DNA of 64,000 nucleotides, taken from Dyella humicola (GTDB taxonomy: Bacteria > Pseudomonadota > Gammaproteobacteria > Xanthomonadales > Rhodanobacteraceae). The DNA lies in contig NZ_JAPDPC010000003.1 in assembly GCF_026283945.1 (NCBI RefSeq), positions 248,001-312,000 of the forward strand, in the 5' to 3' direction. How positions within the stretch are numbered: the first letter of the stretch is position 1; every line of letters starts with the position of its first letter. Below are positions 8,200 to 17,346 of the stretch, piece by piece. The notes under the pieces were generated by a model. That model made no database searches, had not been told where the DNA came from, and was given only the letters and a program-made list of their open reading frames with translations. The position numbers and the translations under genes are program-made.

Positions 8200-9855
8200 A
8201 TGACTTCTGATCTGCGCTCACCGAGCGTTCCCCCGCGACTGCCCAAGGTGGCCGCTATCGCGTCAGCCTTGCTTGCCCTGTTCGTACTGACGACGGCCTG
8301 CGTGGCCAAGGTCGGCTCGCCACCCATGCCCAGCATGGAGAAGAAGGGCGACCAGGCGCGTCTCATCGTGGATGGCGCGCCGTATCTGATCCTCGGCGGT
8401 CAGGTGCACAACTCCGATACGTCCAATCCCGAGGACCTCAACAAGGCCATGGACGTGCTGGCGAGCTGGCAAGCCAATACCGTCGAGGTGCCGATTTATT
8501 GGGAAGCGCTCGAGCCGACGCGGGGAAACTATGACTTCAGTTCCGTCGACCTGGCAGTCAATGCGGCGCGCAAGCACGGCCTGCGCCTGGTCGTGCTGTG
8601 GTTCGGCACCTGGAAAAACGGCGAGAGCCAGTATGTGCCGGACTGGATGAAGGAAGACCAGGCCACCTATCCCCATGCCAAGGGACCGCGCGGTGAGGTG
8701 ACGACGACCATCTCGCCGTTCAGCCAGGCCGCCATGGACGCGGATGCGCGCGCGTTCGCGGCGCTGATGCGGCATATCAAGAGCATCGACGAGTCCCAGC
8801 GCACCGTGCTGATGATGCAGGTGGAGAACGAGGCGGGCATCGTCAACACCGACCGCGACTATTCGGAAGCGGGCAACCAGCAATTCGCGGCAGCGGTGCC
8901 CACGGCGCTGCTGGGATACCTGGACCGTCATCGCCAGCAGCTCTCCGCGCCGCTGGCACAGGCCTTGAGCCACGCGCCGAAGTCCGGCAACTGGACCCAC
9001 GTATTCGGCGAGAAGGCACCGGAGGCCATCAGCGCCTGGGCCATCTCCAACTACGTCAACACGGTGGCCGCGGCCGGCAAGCGCGAATATGCGCTGCCCA
9101 TGTACGTCAACGTCTGGCTGATCGAGGGCGTGGAGCGTCCGGGTCGCTGGCCGAGCGGCGGCGCCACGGTGAACATGCTCGATGTGTGGAAGGCGGGTGC
9201 GCCGGCCATCGACATGCTGTCGCCGGATATCTATTACCCGAAGTTCTATGACGTCGCGGCGCAGTACACCCGGCCGGACAACCCGCTGTATGTGCCGGAA
9301 ACGAACTTCAACCCGTACTTCGCCGCCTTTGCCTACACCACGTTCGGCTACTTCAACGGCATGGGCTTCAACCCGTTCGGCATCGACGACGTCGTGACCA
9401 AGGGCGACATCGGCACGGCCATCGGCATGCGCTTTCAGGATACCTATAGCGTGCTGCGCCCCTTGCTGCCGCTGATTGCCAGCAAGCAGTACACCGGCAA
9501 GCTGCATCCGGTGCTGCAGGGCCTGGCCAACGGCGAGGACTGGAAGCAGTCGATCCGTCTCACCGATCGGCTCGCCGCGAACATCGAGTTCACCGCGACC
9601 TTCGATCCGGTCAAGGGCCGCGCGGCGGGCATGATCATCGAGCTGGCCCCGAACGATTTCATCGTCGTGGGTTCGGGCTTTGACGTGGCGTTCCGCGAAA
9701 TGCAGGGTCCGCTGCGCGACGCCGAGCTGATCTCGATCGAGGAAGGGACGTTCCAGGGCGACCAGTGGGTTCGCGCACGACGCCTGAACGGCGACGAGCG
9801 CCATGTGTCGCTGCCCGACCATTCAACCATCCTGCGCGTGCACATCGCGAAGTGA
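8200..9855 (+). CDS. GH35-type beta-galactosidase with DUF5597 C-terminus
   Basis: Exported beta-galactosidase-like enzyme of 551 residues. After a hydrophobic signal (about 17-34, with a weak lipobox-like TTAC) comes a TIM barrel: VEVPIYWEALEPTRGNYDF, then MMQVENEAG (acid/base E211) and YVPETNF (nucleophile E367). The C-terminal 120 residues form the all-beta DUF5597-type domain. The ATG has AGGGA upstream. It differs clearly from the second GH35 of this locus and belongs to the subgroup found in xanthomonad and Caulobacter galactoside loci. Release of terminal beta-galactose from plant oligosaccharides is the likely role. Confidence 0.9.
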   Translation: MTSDLRSPSVPPRLPKVAAIASALLALFVLTTACVAKVGSPPMPSMEKKGDQARLIVDGAPYLILGGQVHNSDTSNPEDLNKAMDVLASWQANTVEVPIYWEALEPTRGNYDFSSVDLAVNAARKHGLRLVVLWFGTWKNGESQYVPDWMKEDQATYPHAKGPRGEVTTTISPFSQAAMDADARAFAALMRHIKSIDESQRTVLMMQVENEAGIVNTDRDYSEAGNQQFAAAVPTALLGYLDRHRQQLSAPLAQALSHAPKSGNWTHVFGEKAPEAISAWAISNYVNTVAAAGKREYALPMYVNVWLIEGVERPGRWPSGGATVNMLDVWKAGAPAIDMLSPDIYYPKFYDVAAQYTRPDNPLYVPETNFNPYFAAFAYTTFGYFNGMGFNPFGIDDVVTKGDIGTAIGMRFQDTYSVLRPLLPLIASKQYTGKLHPVLQGLANGEDWKQSIRLTDRLAANIEFTATFDPVKGRAAGMIIELAPNDFIVVGSGFDVAFREMQGPLRDAELISIEEGTFQGDQWVRARRLNGDERHVSLPDHSTILRVHIAK

Positions 9856-9861
9856 GTTGGC

Positions 9862-9890
9862 CGCCCGTTTCGATGCACTCGAAACGGGCG
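9862..9890 (+). terminator. Hairpin after the first GH35 gene
   Basis: A perfect 11-bp stem, CGCCCGTTTCG at 9862-9872 pairing with 9880-9890, begins 7 bp after the GH35 stop. The U-tract is poor, so it may be an RNA-stability or attenuation hairpin rather than a full terminator. Confidence 0.5.
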
Positions 9891-9985
9891 TTGCCGCCGT
9901 GGGGCCGACACCGCCATCCAGCAAGTCCATCAACCGACTATCGGCGCGTGAACAGGTTCGCCTGCCGATGAAGAGAGGAATAGCC

Positions 9986-11194
9986 ATGCGTCTTTCGTAT
10001 ACCGCCTTGTTCGCAGCTACCCTTTGCCTGGCCCAGGGCGTCGCGCAGGCGACGGCGCCGATCGCGGCGACGCCACCCATGGGCTGGAACAGCTGGAACT
10101 ACTTCGCCGACAAGGTGACCGACGCGGACGTGCGTGCGGCCGCCGACGCCATGGTGAGCAGCGGCATGCGCGATGCCGGCTATGTCTACGTGAACATCGA
10201 CGACGCCTGGCAGGGGCAGCGCGATGCGAGCGGGGAGATCCATGCCAATGCGCGCTTCCCCGATATGAAGGCGCTGGCTGACTACGTGCATGCACGCGGG
10301 CTCAAGCTGGGCATCTACAGCTCGCCGGGCGAGAAAACCTGCGCCGGCTATGCCGGCTCGCTGGGGCACGAGCAGCAGGACGCCAGGACCTACGCCGCCT
10401 GGGGCGTCGATTACCTCAAGTACGACCTGTGCAGTTTTGGCGAGCTGATGAAGCAGCGCGCGCCGAACGATTCCGCGCAGCAGATGCGCATGATGCACGA
10501 GGCCTACGCCACCATGCGTACGGCGCTCAACCAGGCGGGGCGTCCGATCGTCTACTCGCTGTGCCAGTACGGCATGGATGCGGTGTGGGAATGGGCCGCC
10601 GACCCGAAGGTGGGCGCCAACCTGTGGCGCACCACGGGCGATATCGCGCCGCATGGTGAGTTCGTGTACGCGATTGCCACCATGCAGGCGGGCCTGGCCC
10701 ACTACGCCGGTCCGGGCCACTGGAACGACCCGGACATGCTGGAAGTAGGTAATGGCGACCTCACCGAGGCCGAGAACCGCACGCACTTCAGCTGGTGGGC
10801 CATGCTGGCGGCGCCGCTGCTGGCGGGCAACGACCTGTCGCATATGAAGCCGGAGGTGAGGGACATCCTCACTCGCCGCGAGGTGATTGCGATCGACCAG
10901 GATCCCCTCGGCAAGCAGGGCACGCGCGCCTATACCGATGGTGAGGTCGAGGTGTGGACCAGGCCCCTGAGCCATGGCGCACTGGCCGTCGCGGTGTTCA
11001 ACGTGGGTGACACGCGCGTCGCCGGCACGCATCCCTTCCACCTCGATCTCACGCGCCTTGGCCTGCACGGCAAGCAGCAGGGGACGGATCTGTGGAGCGG
11101 CAAGACGGTGAGCATCGATGACCACCAGGCGATCGGGCTGGCGTCGCACGATGTGTGGCTGGTGCGCATCGACGCACCGCAGGCTTCGCGCTGA
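9986..11194 (+). CDS. GH27 alpha-galactosidase
   Basis: Secreted or periplasmic alpha-galactosidase, 402 residues with a clean Sec signal ending VAQA. Family landmarks: TPPMGWNSWNYF just after the signal, YVNIDDAW, KLGIYSSPGEKTCAGYAGS, nucleophile D147 in YLKYDLC, acid/base D219 in RTTGDIAP, and NDPDMLEVGNG. A C-terminal beta domain ends the protein. The ATG at 9986 has AGAGGAA upstream; an in-frame ATG at 9968 would lengthen the n-region. It removes alpha-1,6-galactose from raffinose-type or galactomannan side chains, feeding galactose to the dgo pathway. Confidence 0.95.
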   Translation: MRLSYTALFAATLCLAQGVAQATAPIAATPPMGWNSWNYFADKVTDADVRAAADAMVSSGMRDAGYVYVNIDDAWQGQRDASGEIHANARFPDMKALADYVHARGLKLGIYSSPGEKTCAGYAGSLGHEQQDARTYAAWGVDYLKYDLCSFGELMKQRAPNDSAQQMRMMHEAYATMRTALNQAGRPIVYSLCQYGMDAVWEWAADPKVGANLWRTTGDIAPHGEFVYAIATMQAGLAHYAGPGHWNDPDMLEVGNGDLTEAENRTHFSWWAMLAAPLLAGNDLSHMKPEVRDILTRREVIAIDQDPLGKQGTRAYTDGEVEVWTRPLSHGALAVAVFNVGDTRVAGTHPFHLDLTRLGLHGKQQGTDLWSGKTVSIDDHQAIGLASHDVWLVRIDAPQASR

Positions 11195-11300
11195 CGCGCG
11201 GCGCGATCAGCGGATGGGCCGGCCGAAAGAGGCCGGGCCCTGCACGGACGGCGCGCACGACGCGTGCCGTCAAGGCCACCATGAGGCGAGGTATAACCAA

Positions 11301-13220
11301 GTGACATATGCCTTACTGAAGTCGATCATGCTGGCGCGGCCTCGCTTGGGTGCGGGCATCGAGCGGATGTCCCTCGGTCTCTGCGGCACCCTGGCCCTCT
11401 GCCTGGTAGCAGCGTTCGCTTGCCCAGCAGAGCCCATGCATGCGGCGACGTCGGCCACCATCACCATCGACGGTGACCACTTCGTCCGCGCGGGCCGGCC
11501 GCACCAGATCATCTCCGGCTCGATGGACTTCCAGCGCATTCCACGCGGGTACTGGCAGGACCGGCTACGCAAGGCGCGCGCCATGGGTCTGAACACGATC
11601 ACCACCTACGTCTACTGGAACGCGCTCGAAGCACAACGCGGCAGCTTCGATTTCAGCGGTGACAACGATGTGGCCACGTTCGTGCGCATGGCGCAGCGCG
11701 AGGGTCTCGACGTCATCGTTCGCCCTGGCCCCTATGTATGTGCCGAGTGGGAGGCGGGTGGTCTGCCGGCCTGGCTGTACGCCGATCCGCATCTGCGCGT
11801 GCGCACGCGGGATCCGAAATTCCTGCAGCGCGTCGAGCAATATTTCGGGCGCCTTGGCCAGGAACTCGCGCCGCTGATGGCCGCGCATGGCGGGCCGATC
11901 ATCGCGGTGCAGGTGGAGAACGAGTACGGCTCCTACGGCGATGACCGCGGCTACATGGAAGATATCCACCAGGCGCTGATTCGCGCCGGCCTCGGCACCA
12001 ATCTGATGTTCACCTCCGACGGCGCCGACGGCTTGCAACACGACGCCTTGCCGGGCGTGCTCGCCGTGGTCAACTTCGGTACCGGCGACGCCAGCAAGGC
12101 GTTCGCCAAGCTCAAGGACTTCCGCCCAGGCCAGCCGATGATGGCCGGCGAGTACTGGGACGGCTGGTTCGACCAATGGGGCGTGCCGCATGTGCACACC
12201 GACGCCGACGCGCAAGCCAGGGAGTTGGCATGGATGCTTGCCCAGGGCTACTCGGTGAACATCTACATGTTCGAAGGGGGCACCACGTTCGGATTCATGA
12301 ACGGCGCGAACTTCCACGATGATGCGACCGATCACTACGCACCCGAGACCACCAGTTACGACTACGACGCGGTGCTCGACGAGGCAGGTCGGCCAACGCC
12401 GAAGTTCGCCCAGTTCCGCGAGGTGATTACCAAGGCGACCGGCGCCACCCCGCCGCCCCTGCCAGCGCCTACGCCGTTCATGGCACCGCCCGCATTCGCG
12501 CTGACCGAGCACGCATCGCTGTGGGACAACCTGCCTGCCCCGATTGTCGTCGATGCGCCGCAGTCGATGGAGCAGTTTGGCCAGAATTACGGCTACATCC
12601 TTTATCGCACGGAGCTGGACGGGCCGGCCGCCGGGAAACTCTACCTGGGCGAGGTGCGCGATTACGCCGCCGTCTACGTCGACCAGAAGTTGATCGGCAC
12701 GGTGGATCGCCGCCTGAAGCAGGTCGACGTGCCCATCGCTCTTGATGCCGGCCGACACCGCATCGACGTGCTGGTGGAGAACACCGGCCGCATCAACTAT
12801 GGGCCACGCCTCGCCGATGGCCGTGCAGGCCTGGTCGATCCCGTGCTGCTCAACGGCAGCGAGCTGCACGGCTGGCAGGTCTATCCCCTGCCGATGTCAT
12901 CGGTGGCGGCGATTCGTGGCTGGACCACGCAGCCGGTGAACGGTCCCGCCTTCCATCGGGGCAGCTTTCATGAGGCGAAGCCGGCCGACACGTTCCTGGA
13001 CGTCAGCGGACTGGGCAAGGGCTTGCTATGGGTCAACGGCCACCATCTTGGACGCGTCTGGGACATCGGTCCGCAGCAATCGCTCTATCTGCCGGGGACT
13101 TGGGTGAAGCAGGGCGACAACGCGGTGGTGGCTTTCGACCTGCAGACCCCGAACCAGGCTTCGTTGCGCGGACTTACTCACGCGCTGTGGTCCAACCCGG
13201 CGGCGCAAACCTCCGAATAA
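11301..13220 (+). CDS. GH35 beta-galactosidase (classic type)
   Basis: Classic GH35 beta-galactosidase of about 639 residues. The n-terminal hydrophobic stretch LCGTLALCLVAAFA is a signal peptide, followed by ISGSMDFQRIPRGYW and RPGPYVCAEWEAGGLPAWL. The acid/base is E208 in QVENEYGSYG and the nucleophile E284 in MAGEYWDGWFD, counted from the GTG start. Galactose-binding-like jelly-roll domains fill the last 250 residues (LWVNGHHLGRVWDIGPQ). The start is uncertain: GTG at 11301 has GGCGAGG upstream, while ATGs at 11328 and 11367 give better-shaped signals. Fourth gene of the locus. Confidence 0.93.
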   Translation: MTYALLKSIMLARPRLGAGIERMSLGLCGTLALCLVAAFACPAEPMHAATSATITIDGDHFVRAGRPHQIISGSMDFQRIPRGYWQDRLRKARAMGLNTITTYVYWNALEAQRGSFDFSGDNDVATFVRMAQREGLDVIVRPGPYVCAEWEAGGLPAWLYADPHLRVRTRDPKFLQRVEQYFGRLGQELAPLMAAHGGPIIAVQVENEYGSYGDDRGYMEDIHQALIRAGLGTNLMFTSDGADGLQHDALPGVLAVVNFGTGDASKAFAKLKDFRPGQPMMAGEYWDGWFDQWGVPHVHTDADAQARELAWMLAQGYSVNIYMFEGGTTFGFMNGANFHDDATDHYAPETTSYDYDAVLDEAGRPTPKFAQFREVITKATGATPPPLPAPTPFMAPPAFALTEHASLWDNLPAPIVVDAPQSMEQFGQNYGYILYRTELDGPAAGKLYLGEVRDYAAVYVDQKLIGTVDRRLKQVDVPIALDAGRHRIDVLVENTGRINYGPRLADGRAGLVDPVLLNGSELHGWQVYPLPMSSVAAIRGWTTQPVNGPAFHRGSFHEAKPADTFLDVSGLGKGLLWVNGHHLGRVWDIGPQQSLYLPGTWVKQGDNAVVAFDLQTPNQASLRGLTHALWSNPAAQTSE

Positions 13221-13308
13221 CGGCGGATACCGCGCCGATGAGCGTCCGCTAAAGGCGCGCCAGCATCCTTGCGACACAACGAAAGCAACCGCTTGGGGAG
13301 AATGCAGC

Positions 13309-15768
13309 ATGGTGTCTCGTCGTCAGTTTCTGCAAGGCCTGGGGGCACTCGGCGTGCTCGGCACGCCGCTGTCCGCGCTGGCCGAGGGCGTGCGGCTGGG
13401 CGCAACGCAGACGCCGCGAGTCGGTGCGCCGTCGCAGGCCGCAGGCCTGTCGCAGTACGTCGACGTCTTTGTGGGCACGGCGGGCCACGGCCATACCTTC
13501 CCGGGCGCATCGATGCCCTTTGGCATGGTGCAGCTCAGCCCGGACACCAACGACGCCAACTGGGATGCGTGCTCGGGATACCACCAGCTCGATGGTTCCA
13601 TCATGGGCTTTTCCCATACGCATCTCAGCGGTACCGGTGATGGCGACCTGCTCGACGTGCTGGTGATGCCGGCGCAAGGCGCCGTCATGCTGCAGCCGGG
13701 CAGTCGCGGCCTGCCTGACACGAACCATCATTCGCGCTACGACGGCACGGTGGGTCCCACGGCCTTGCTGCCGCCGGATGCAACGCCGCATCCCGGCCCG
13801 GGCTATCGCTCGCGTTACGACCGCGCCTCGGAGCATGGGCGTCCGGGCTATTACTGCGTTCAACTGACCGATCACGCCATACGCGCCGAATTGACCGCCA
13901 CGCTGCGCGCCGGCATGCATCGGTATACGTTCAAGCACAAGGGCGACGGCCACTTGCTGATCGACCTGGCGCACGGCTTCCACGATCATGCCGAGGTGCC
14001 GGCCGTCGTCAGCGACGCGCAGTTGCGCCTGATCGGCAATGACACCCTGGTCGGTGCGCGGCGCGTGCATCAATGGGCCAAGGGCCGTTACCTCTACTTC
14101 GCCATGAAGATCTCGAGGCCGCTGTCCCATGCCACGCTCTATGCGGGTGACGTCGCCTTGCCGGCGGGTAGCACCGAAGCGAACGGCGCGCACCTGAAGG
14201 CCGCGCTGCATGTCAATAACATCGCCAGTGCGCCCTTGCTGGTGAAGGTCGGTATTTCGGCTGTCGATATCGAGGGCGCGCTGCGCAACCTGGACAGCGA
14301 AATGCCTGACTGGGATTTCGAACGCATCCAGCAGGCCGCAGCGGACGCATGGGAGCGCGAGCTTGGCCGCATCCGCGTGCAGTCGCCGTCGGCGTCCATC
14401 ATGCGCAATTTCTACAGCTCGCTTTATCACACCATGCTGGCGCCGACGCTGTTCAGCGATGTCGACGGCCGCTACCGCGGCATGGATGCCGTGGTGCATC
14501 AGCTTCCCACGGGGCAGCACAACTACAGCACGTATTCCTTGTGGGATACCTACCGCGCCTTGCATCCACTGTTCACGCTGTACCAGCCCGAGCGCATGCC
14601 CGACCTGGTCAATTGCCTCGTGCGCATGGCGGTGGAAAGCCCCGATGGCCCACCGATCTGGCCACTTCAGGGCGTGGAGACCGGCTGCATGATCGGCTAT
14701 CACTCCGCCGTGGTGATCGCGGAAGCGCTGGCCAAGGACTTCAAGGGCATCGACTTCGCGAGCGCGTGGCCGGTGTTCCGCCGGCGCGCGATGGAGGACG
14801 ACTATCGCGGCCTCTACCACTACCGCAAGCTTGGCTACCTGCCCAGCGACAAGGAAGTGGAGGGCGTCAGCAAGACCCTGGAATACGCCTACGACGACTG
14901 GGCGATGGCGCAGCTGGCCGACGCCGTCGGCGCGAAGGATGACGCGACGCAGCTCAGGCAGCGCTCGCGCAACTATCGGCAGCTGTTCGACAAGAGCCTT
15001 CAGTTCATGCGCCCGCGGGCCGAGGACGGTCGCTGGCTGGAGCCGTTCGATCCACGCGCGATGGGGCATGCATCATCGTGGCGCGACTTTTGCGAATCCA
15101 ACGCATGGCAGGCCACCTTCCTCAATCAGCACGATCTGTACGCCTACATGGCTCTGTTTGGCGGACCACAGGCGTTCGAAAACAAGCTGGATGGCTTGTT
15201 CACCGCCAGCTCCGACTTGCCGGCGGACGCGCCGCCGGATATTGCCGGCATGGTGGGGCAGTACGCGCATGGCAATGAACCCAGCCATCACATGGCCTAT
15301 CTCTACGCCTATACCGGCGCGCACCACAAAACCCAGCAGCGCGCGCGCATGCTGATGGAAACGATGTACGCGCCCGAGCCTGATGGTCTTGCCGGCGACG
15401 AAGACTGCGGCCAGATGAGCGCCTGGTATGTCATGAGCGCGCTCGGCCTCTACGCCGTGGACCCGGTCAGCACGCATTACGTCTTCGGCAGTCCGCTGCT
15501 CGATGAGGCCGAGGTCGAGCTCGCTGGCGGGCGCAAGCTGGTGATTCGGGCCACCGGCAATGGGCCTGGCCGGCCCTATATCCAGTCGGTGAGCTGGAAT
15601 GGCAAGCCGTGGACGCGCAGCTGGATCGGCCATGCCGAGCTGGCACTAGGCGGCGTGCTCGCATTCCAGATGTCGGCCACGCCGAACCAGGCGTTTGGCT
15701 CCTCGTTGGCCGACCGGCCACCGTCCTTTGGCGCACCGGCCAGTGAGCAGTTGGCTCTCAATCGTTGA
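13309..15768 (+). CDS. GH92 alpha-mannosidase, Tat-exported
   Basis: Exo-acting, calcium-dependent alpha-mannosidase family protein of 819 residues. The N-terminus SRRQFLQGLG is a twin-arginine signal. GH92 landmarks follow: YVDVFVGTAGHGHTFPGASMPFGMVQLSPDT, GFSHTHLSGTGDGD, SLWDTYRALHPLFTL, GHGNEPSHHMAYLY-type motif (AHGNEPSHHM) and GDEDCGQMSAWYVMSALGLY, which carry the metal and catalytic carboxylates. GGGGAG lies 8 bp before the ATG. Mannose release would complement the alpha- and beta-galactosidases on galactomannan or N-glycan-like substrates. Substrate linkage cannot be read from sequence. Confidence 0.94.
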   Translation: MVSRRQFLQGLGALGVLGTPLSALAEGVRLGATQTPRVGAPSQAAGLSQYVDVFVGTAGHGHTFPGASMPFGMVQLSPDTNDANWDACSGYHQLDGSIMGFSHTHLSGTGDGDLLDVLVMPAQGAVMLQPGSRGLPDTNHHSRYDGTVGPTALLPPDATPHPGPGYRSRYDRASEHGRPGYYCVQLTDHAIRAELTATLRAGMHRYTFKHKGDGHLLIDLAHGFHDHAEVPAVVSDAQLRLIGNDTLVGARRVHQWAKGRYLYFAMKISRPLSHATLYAGDVALPAGSTEANGAHLKAALHVNNIASAPLLVKVGISAVDIEGALRNLDSEMPDWDFERIQQAAADAWERELGRIRVQSPSASIMRNFYSSLYHTMLAPTLFSDVDGRYRGMDAVVHQLPTGQHNYSTYSLWDTYRALHPLFTLYQPERMPDLVNCLVRMAVESPDGPPIWPLQGVETGCMIGYHSAVVIAEALAKDFKGIDFASAWPVFRRRAMEDDYRGLYHYRKLGYLPSDKEVEGVSKTLEYAYDDWAMAQLADAVGAKDDATQLRQRSRNYRQLFDKSLQFMRPRAEDGRWLEPFDPRAMGHASSWRDFCESNAWQATFLNQHDLYAYMALFGGPQAFENKLDGLFTASSDLPADAPPDIAGMVGQYAHGNEPSHHMAYLYAYTGAHHKTQQRARMLMETMYAPEPDGLAGDEDCGQMSAWYVMSALGLYAVDPVSTHYVFGSPLLDEAEVELAGGRKLVIRATGNGPGRPYIQSVSWNGKPWTRSWIGHAELALGGVLAFQMSATPNQAFGSSLADRPPSFGAPASEQLALNR

Positions 15769-15843
15769 TTGAGCGACCTGGCCGCCGCGGCAGGCTGGTT
15801 GGGCCTGCACGATGTCGACCTCCGACCCGGCGCGGAGGCAAGG

Positions 15844-16263
15844 TCATCGGCGCGGTCGCCGATGCTTGTCCGCCGCGTCGTGGCTTGCCCGGATATCGGC
15901 CTTGCGCGCCGCTTCCTGCACACCGCGCACGGCGGCGGCAATCACCAGTCCGGTCATCAACATGCCGAGCAGGCCGAGCAGTGTCGCGTCGAGGCGGCCA
16001 AACATCGTCGTGGGTACCACATCGCCATAGCCGATGGTGAGCGCGGTGATGGTGCAGAAGTACACCGTCTCGCCGAACGGCGAAGGCGACCGGTCCGATG
16101 TTTCGACCGGACCGCCGAAGTAGTACATCCCGGCGGTCAGCAGGACGTACAGCAGCAGTAGCCCGGCCAGGATCGATTGCAGGTACCACAACGTTGCCGA
16201 GAACTCCGCGAGCACGTCGCGGGCCTTCAGCTGGGCGCTTCGCGATTTCCACCTCTTGAACAT
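15844..16263 (-). CDS. Two-helix potassium channel protein
   Basis: Small ion channel of 139 residues: TM1 about 26-49, pore loop with the K+ selectivity filter TIGYGD, and TM2 (LGLLGMLMTGLVIAAAV). The short basic tail shows no RCK domain, so gating is unknown. The ATG at 16263 is preceded by GAGGT; the frame extends further upstream without a second ribosome-binding site. It lies 60 bp upstream of nothing it obviously serves: the next minus-strand gene (efflux permease) ends at 16324 before this start. K+ homeostasis is the likely role. Confidence 0.88.
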   Translation of the reverse strand: MFKRWKSRSAQLKARDVLAEFSATLWYLQSILAGLLLLYVLLTAGMYYFGGPVETSDRSPSPFGETVYFCTITALTIGYGDVVPTTMFGRLDATLLGLLGMLMTGLVIAAAVRGVQEAARKADIRASHDAADKHRRPRR

Positions 16264-16323
16264 GCGGGACCTCACGATGTTGCATGGCTGGCCATGCGGC
16301 GTTGTCGCCAACGACTATGCGCT

Positions 16324-17346
16324 TCAGCGCAGGCGGCGGCGTGTATCGAGCAACTCGACCATCAGGCAGGCATACAAGGTGACGGCGACAAACAGCCCCA
16401 TGCGCACGGCGAATGCCGTATAGACGTCCTTGCCAGCCACGCTGTCCTGCACCGACTGGCCCAGCAGGATGATCAGCGTGACCAGGGTGTTGAGCCAGAA
16501 GCTGGGTGTGTAGCGGGTTGGGCTGAGCGAATACAGCTTGCGTGCCACCAACAAGGCGAACAGCAGCATCCACAGGAAGAACATCCACAGGTGTACAAAC
16601 CACTTGAGCGCAAACCAGAACAGGATCGCCAGCACGCCGCCGAGCAGGGTGGACCCCAGCAGCTCGCGGGCAGCGCCGCGCGCCGAGGTGGTGCAGCTCT
16701 GCCTGCCCAGGCTGACCGACTTCATGATCACCGGCATGTAGCTGGCCGGGTCGGCCAGCGCGAGCAGGAAGGCCGGCAACACCACCAGGGCGGCACGCAG
16801 CGCCAGACGCATGATGTCGTCGTTCGACAAAGCCGGCGTGGCAGGACGCGCGGGCGCGCGGGCGGACTCCGGCAACAGCCGGTGGCAGAGCGCCAGCACC
16901 AGCACCGCGAGCAGCAGGCCCTTGACCAGCGCGCCGACGACCGTCATGGCGAGATCGATACTCGCCGTGCCGGCGGCGGAAATCATGGTGAGGCCGACCA
17001 CCAGGAAGGTGGCGAGCAGGTTGTTGCCCCCGCGCAGGCCATAGCGAAAGGCCAGGAACAGACACAGGCCGATCAGCAACACGCCGGTGCTCGGGTAATA
17101 GCGCAGCAAGGGCACCAGCAGCAGGCCGCTGCCCGTGGCCAGCGCAACCACCATGACCAGGCGCAAGCCGTCCTTCAACGAAAGCGGCCGGTTGACCGTC
17201 ACCAGCAGAAAGGCGGCGAATACCGGCGCCACGATGGGAATCGGCAGATCCACGGCGAAACTGATGGCGAGGCACAGCGCCGTGCCCGTGGCCAGGCGTA
17301 GCGCGCGCTGACCTCGTAGCCATCGTTGGTCGGCTGCCGTCGTCAT
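16324..17346 (-). CDS. DUF2955/FUSC-like inner-membrane efflux permease
   Basis: Polytopic inner-membrane protein of 340 residues with about ten hydrophobic segments and the DUF2955 features (LPIPIVAPVFAAFLL, SLGRQSCTTSARGAARELLGS, FWLNTLVTLIILLGQSV). It resembles the membrane part of the fusaric-acid/aromatic-acid (FUSC, AaeB) exporters. Its ATG overlaps the TGA of the upstream HlyD gene, which itself overlaps the outer-membrane factor gene, giving a coupled three-gene tripartite pump. Substrate unknown; aromatic acids or related weak acids are the usual guess for this family. Confidence 0.87.
   Translation of the reverse strand: MTTAADQRWLRGQRALRLATGTALCLAISFAVDLPIPIVAPVFAAFLLVTVNRPLSLKDGLRLVMVVALATGSGLLLVPLLRYYPSTGVLLIGLCLFLAFRYGLRGGNNLLATFLVVGLTMISAAGTASIDLAMTVVGALVKGLLLAVLVLALCHRLLPESARAPARPATPALSNDDIMRLALRAALVVLPAFLLALADPASYMPVIMKSVSLGRQSCTTSARGAARELLGSTLLGGVLAILFWFALKWFVHLWMFFLWMLLFALLVARKLYSLSPTRYTPSFWLNTLVTLIILLGQSVQDSVAGKDVYTAFAVRMGLFVAVTLYACLMVELLDTRRRLR

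Noticed and set aside
5655-8366. Very long open frame antisense to the TonB receptor
   Set aside because: It mirrors the codon structure of the receptor gene in a high-GC genome, has Val/Ala/Arg-rich composition without motifs and no ribosome-binding site.
13249-15069. Long open frame antisense to the GH92 gene
   Set aside because: Same GC-driven shadow effect; the plus-strand frame has full GH92 motifs and a ribosome-binding site.
16177-17301. Gln/His/Arg-rich plus-strand frame across the efflux permease
   Set aside because: Composition is that of an antisense frame of a membrane protein; the minus-strand frame has TM segments and operon overlaps.
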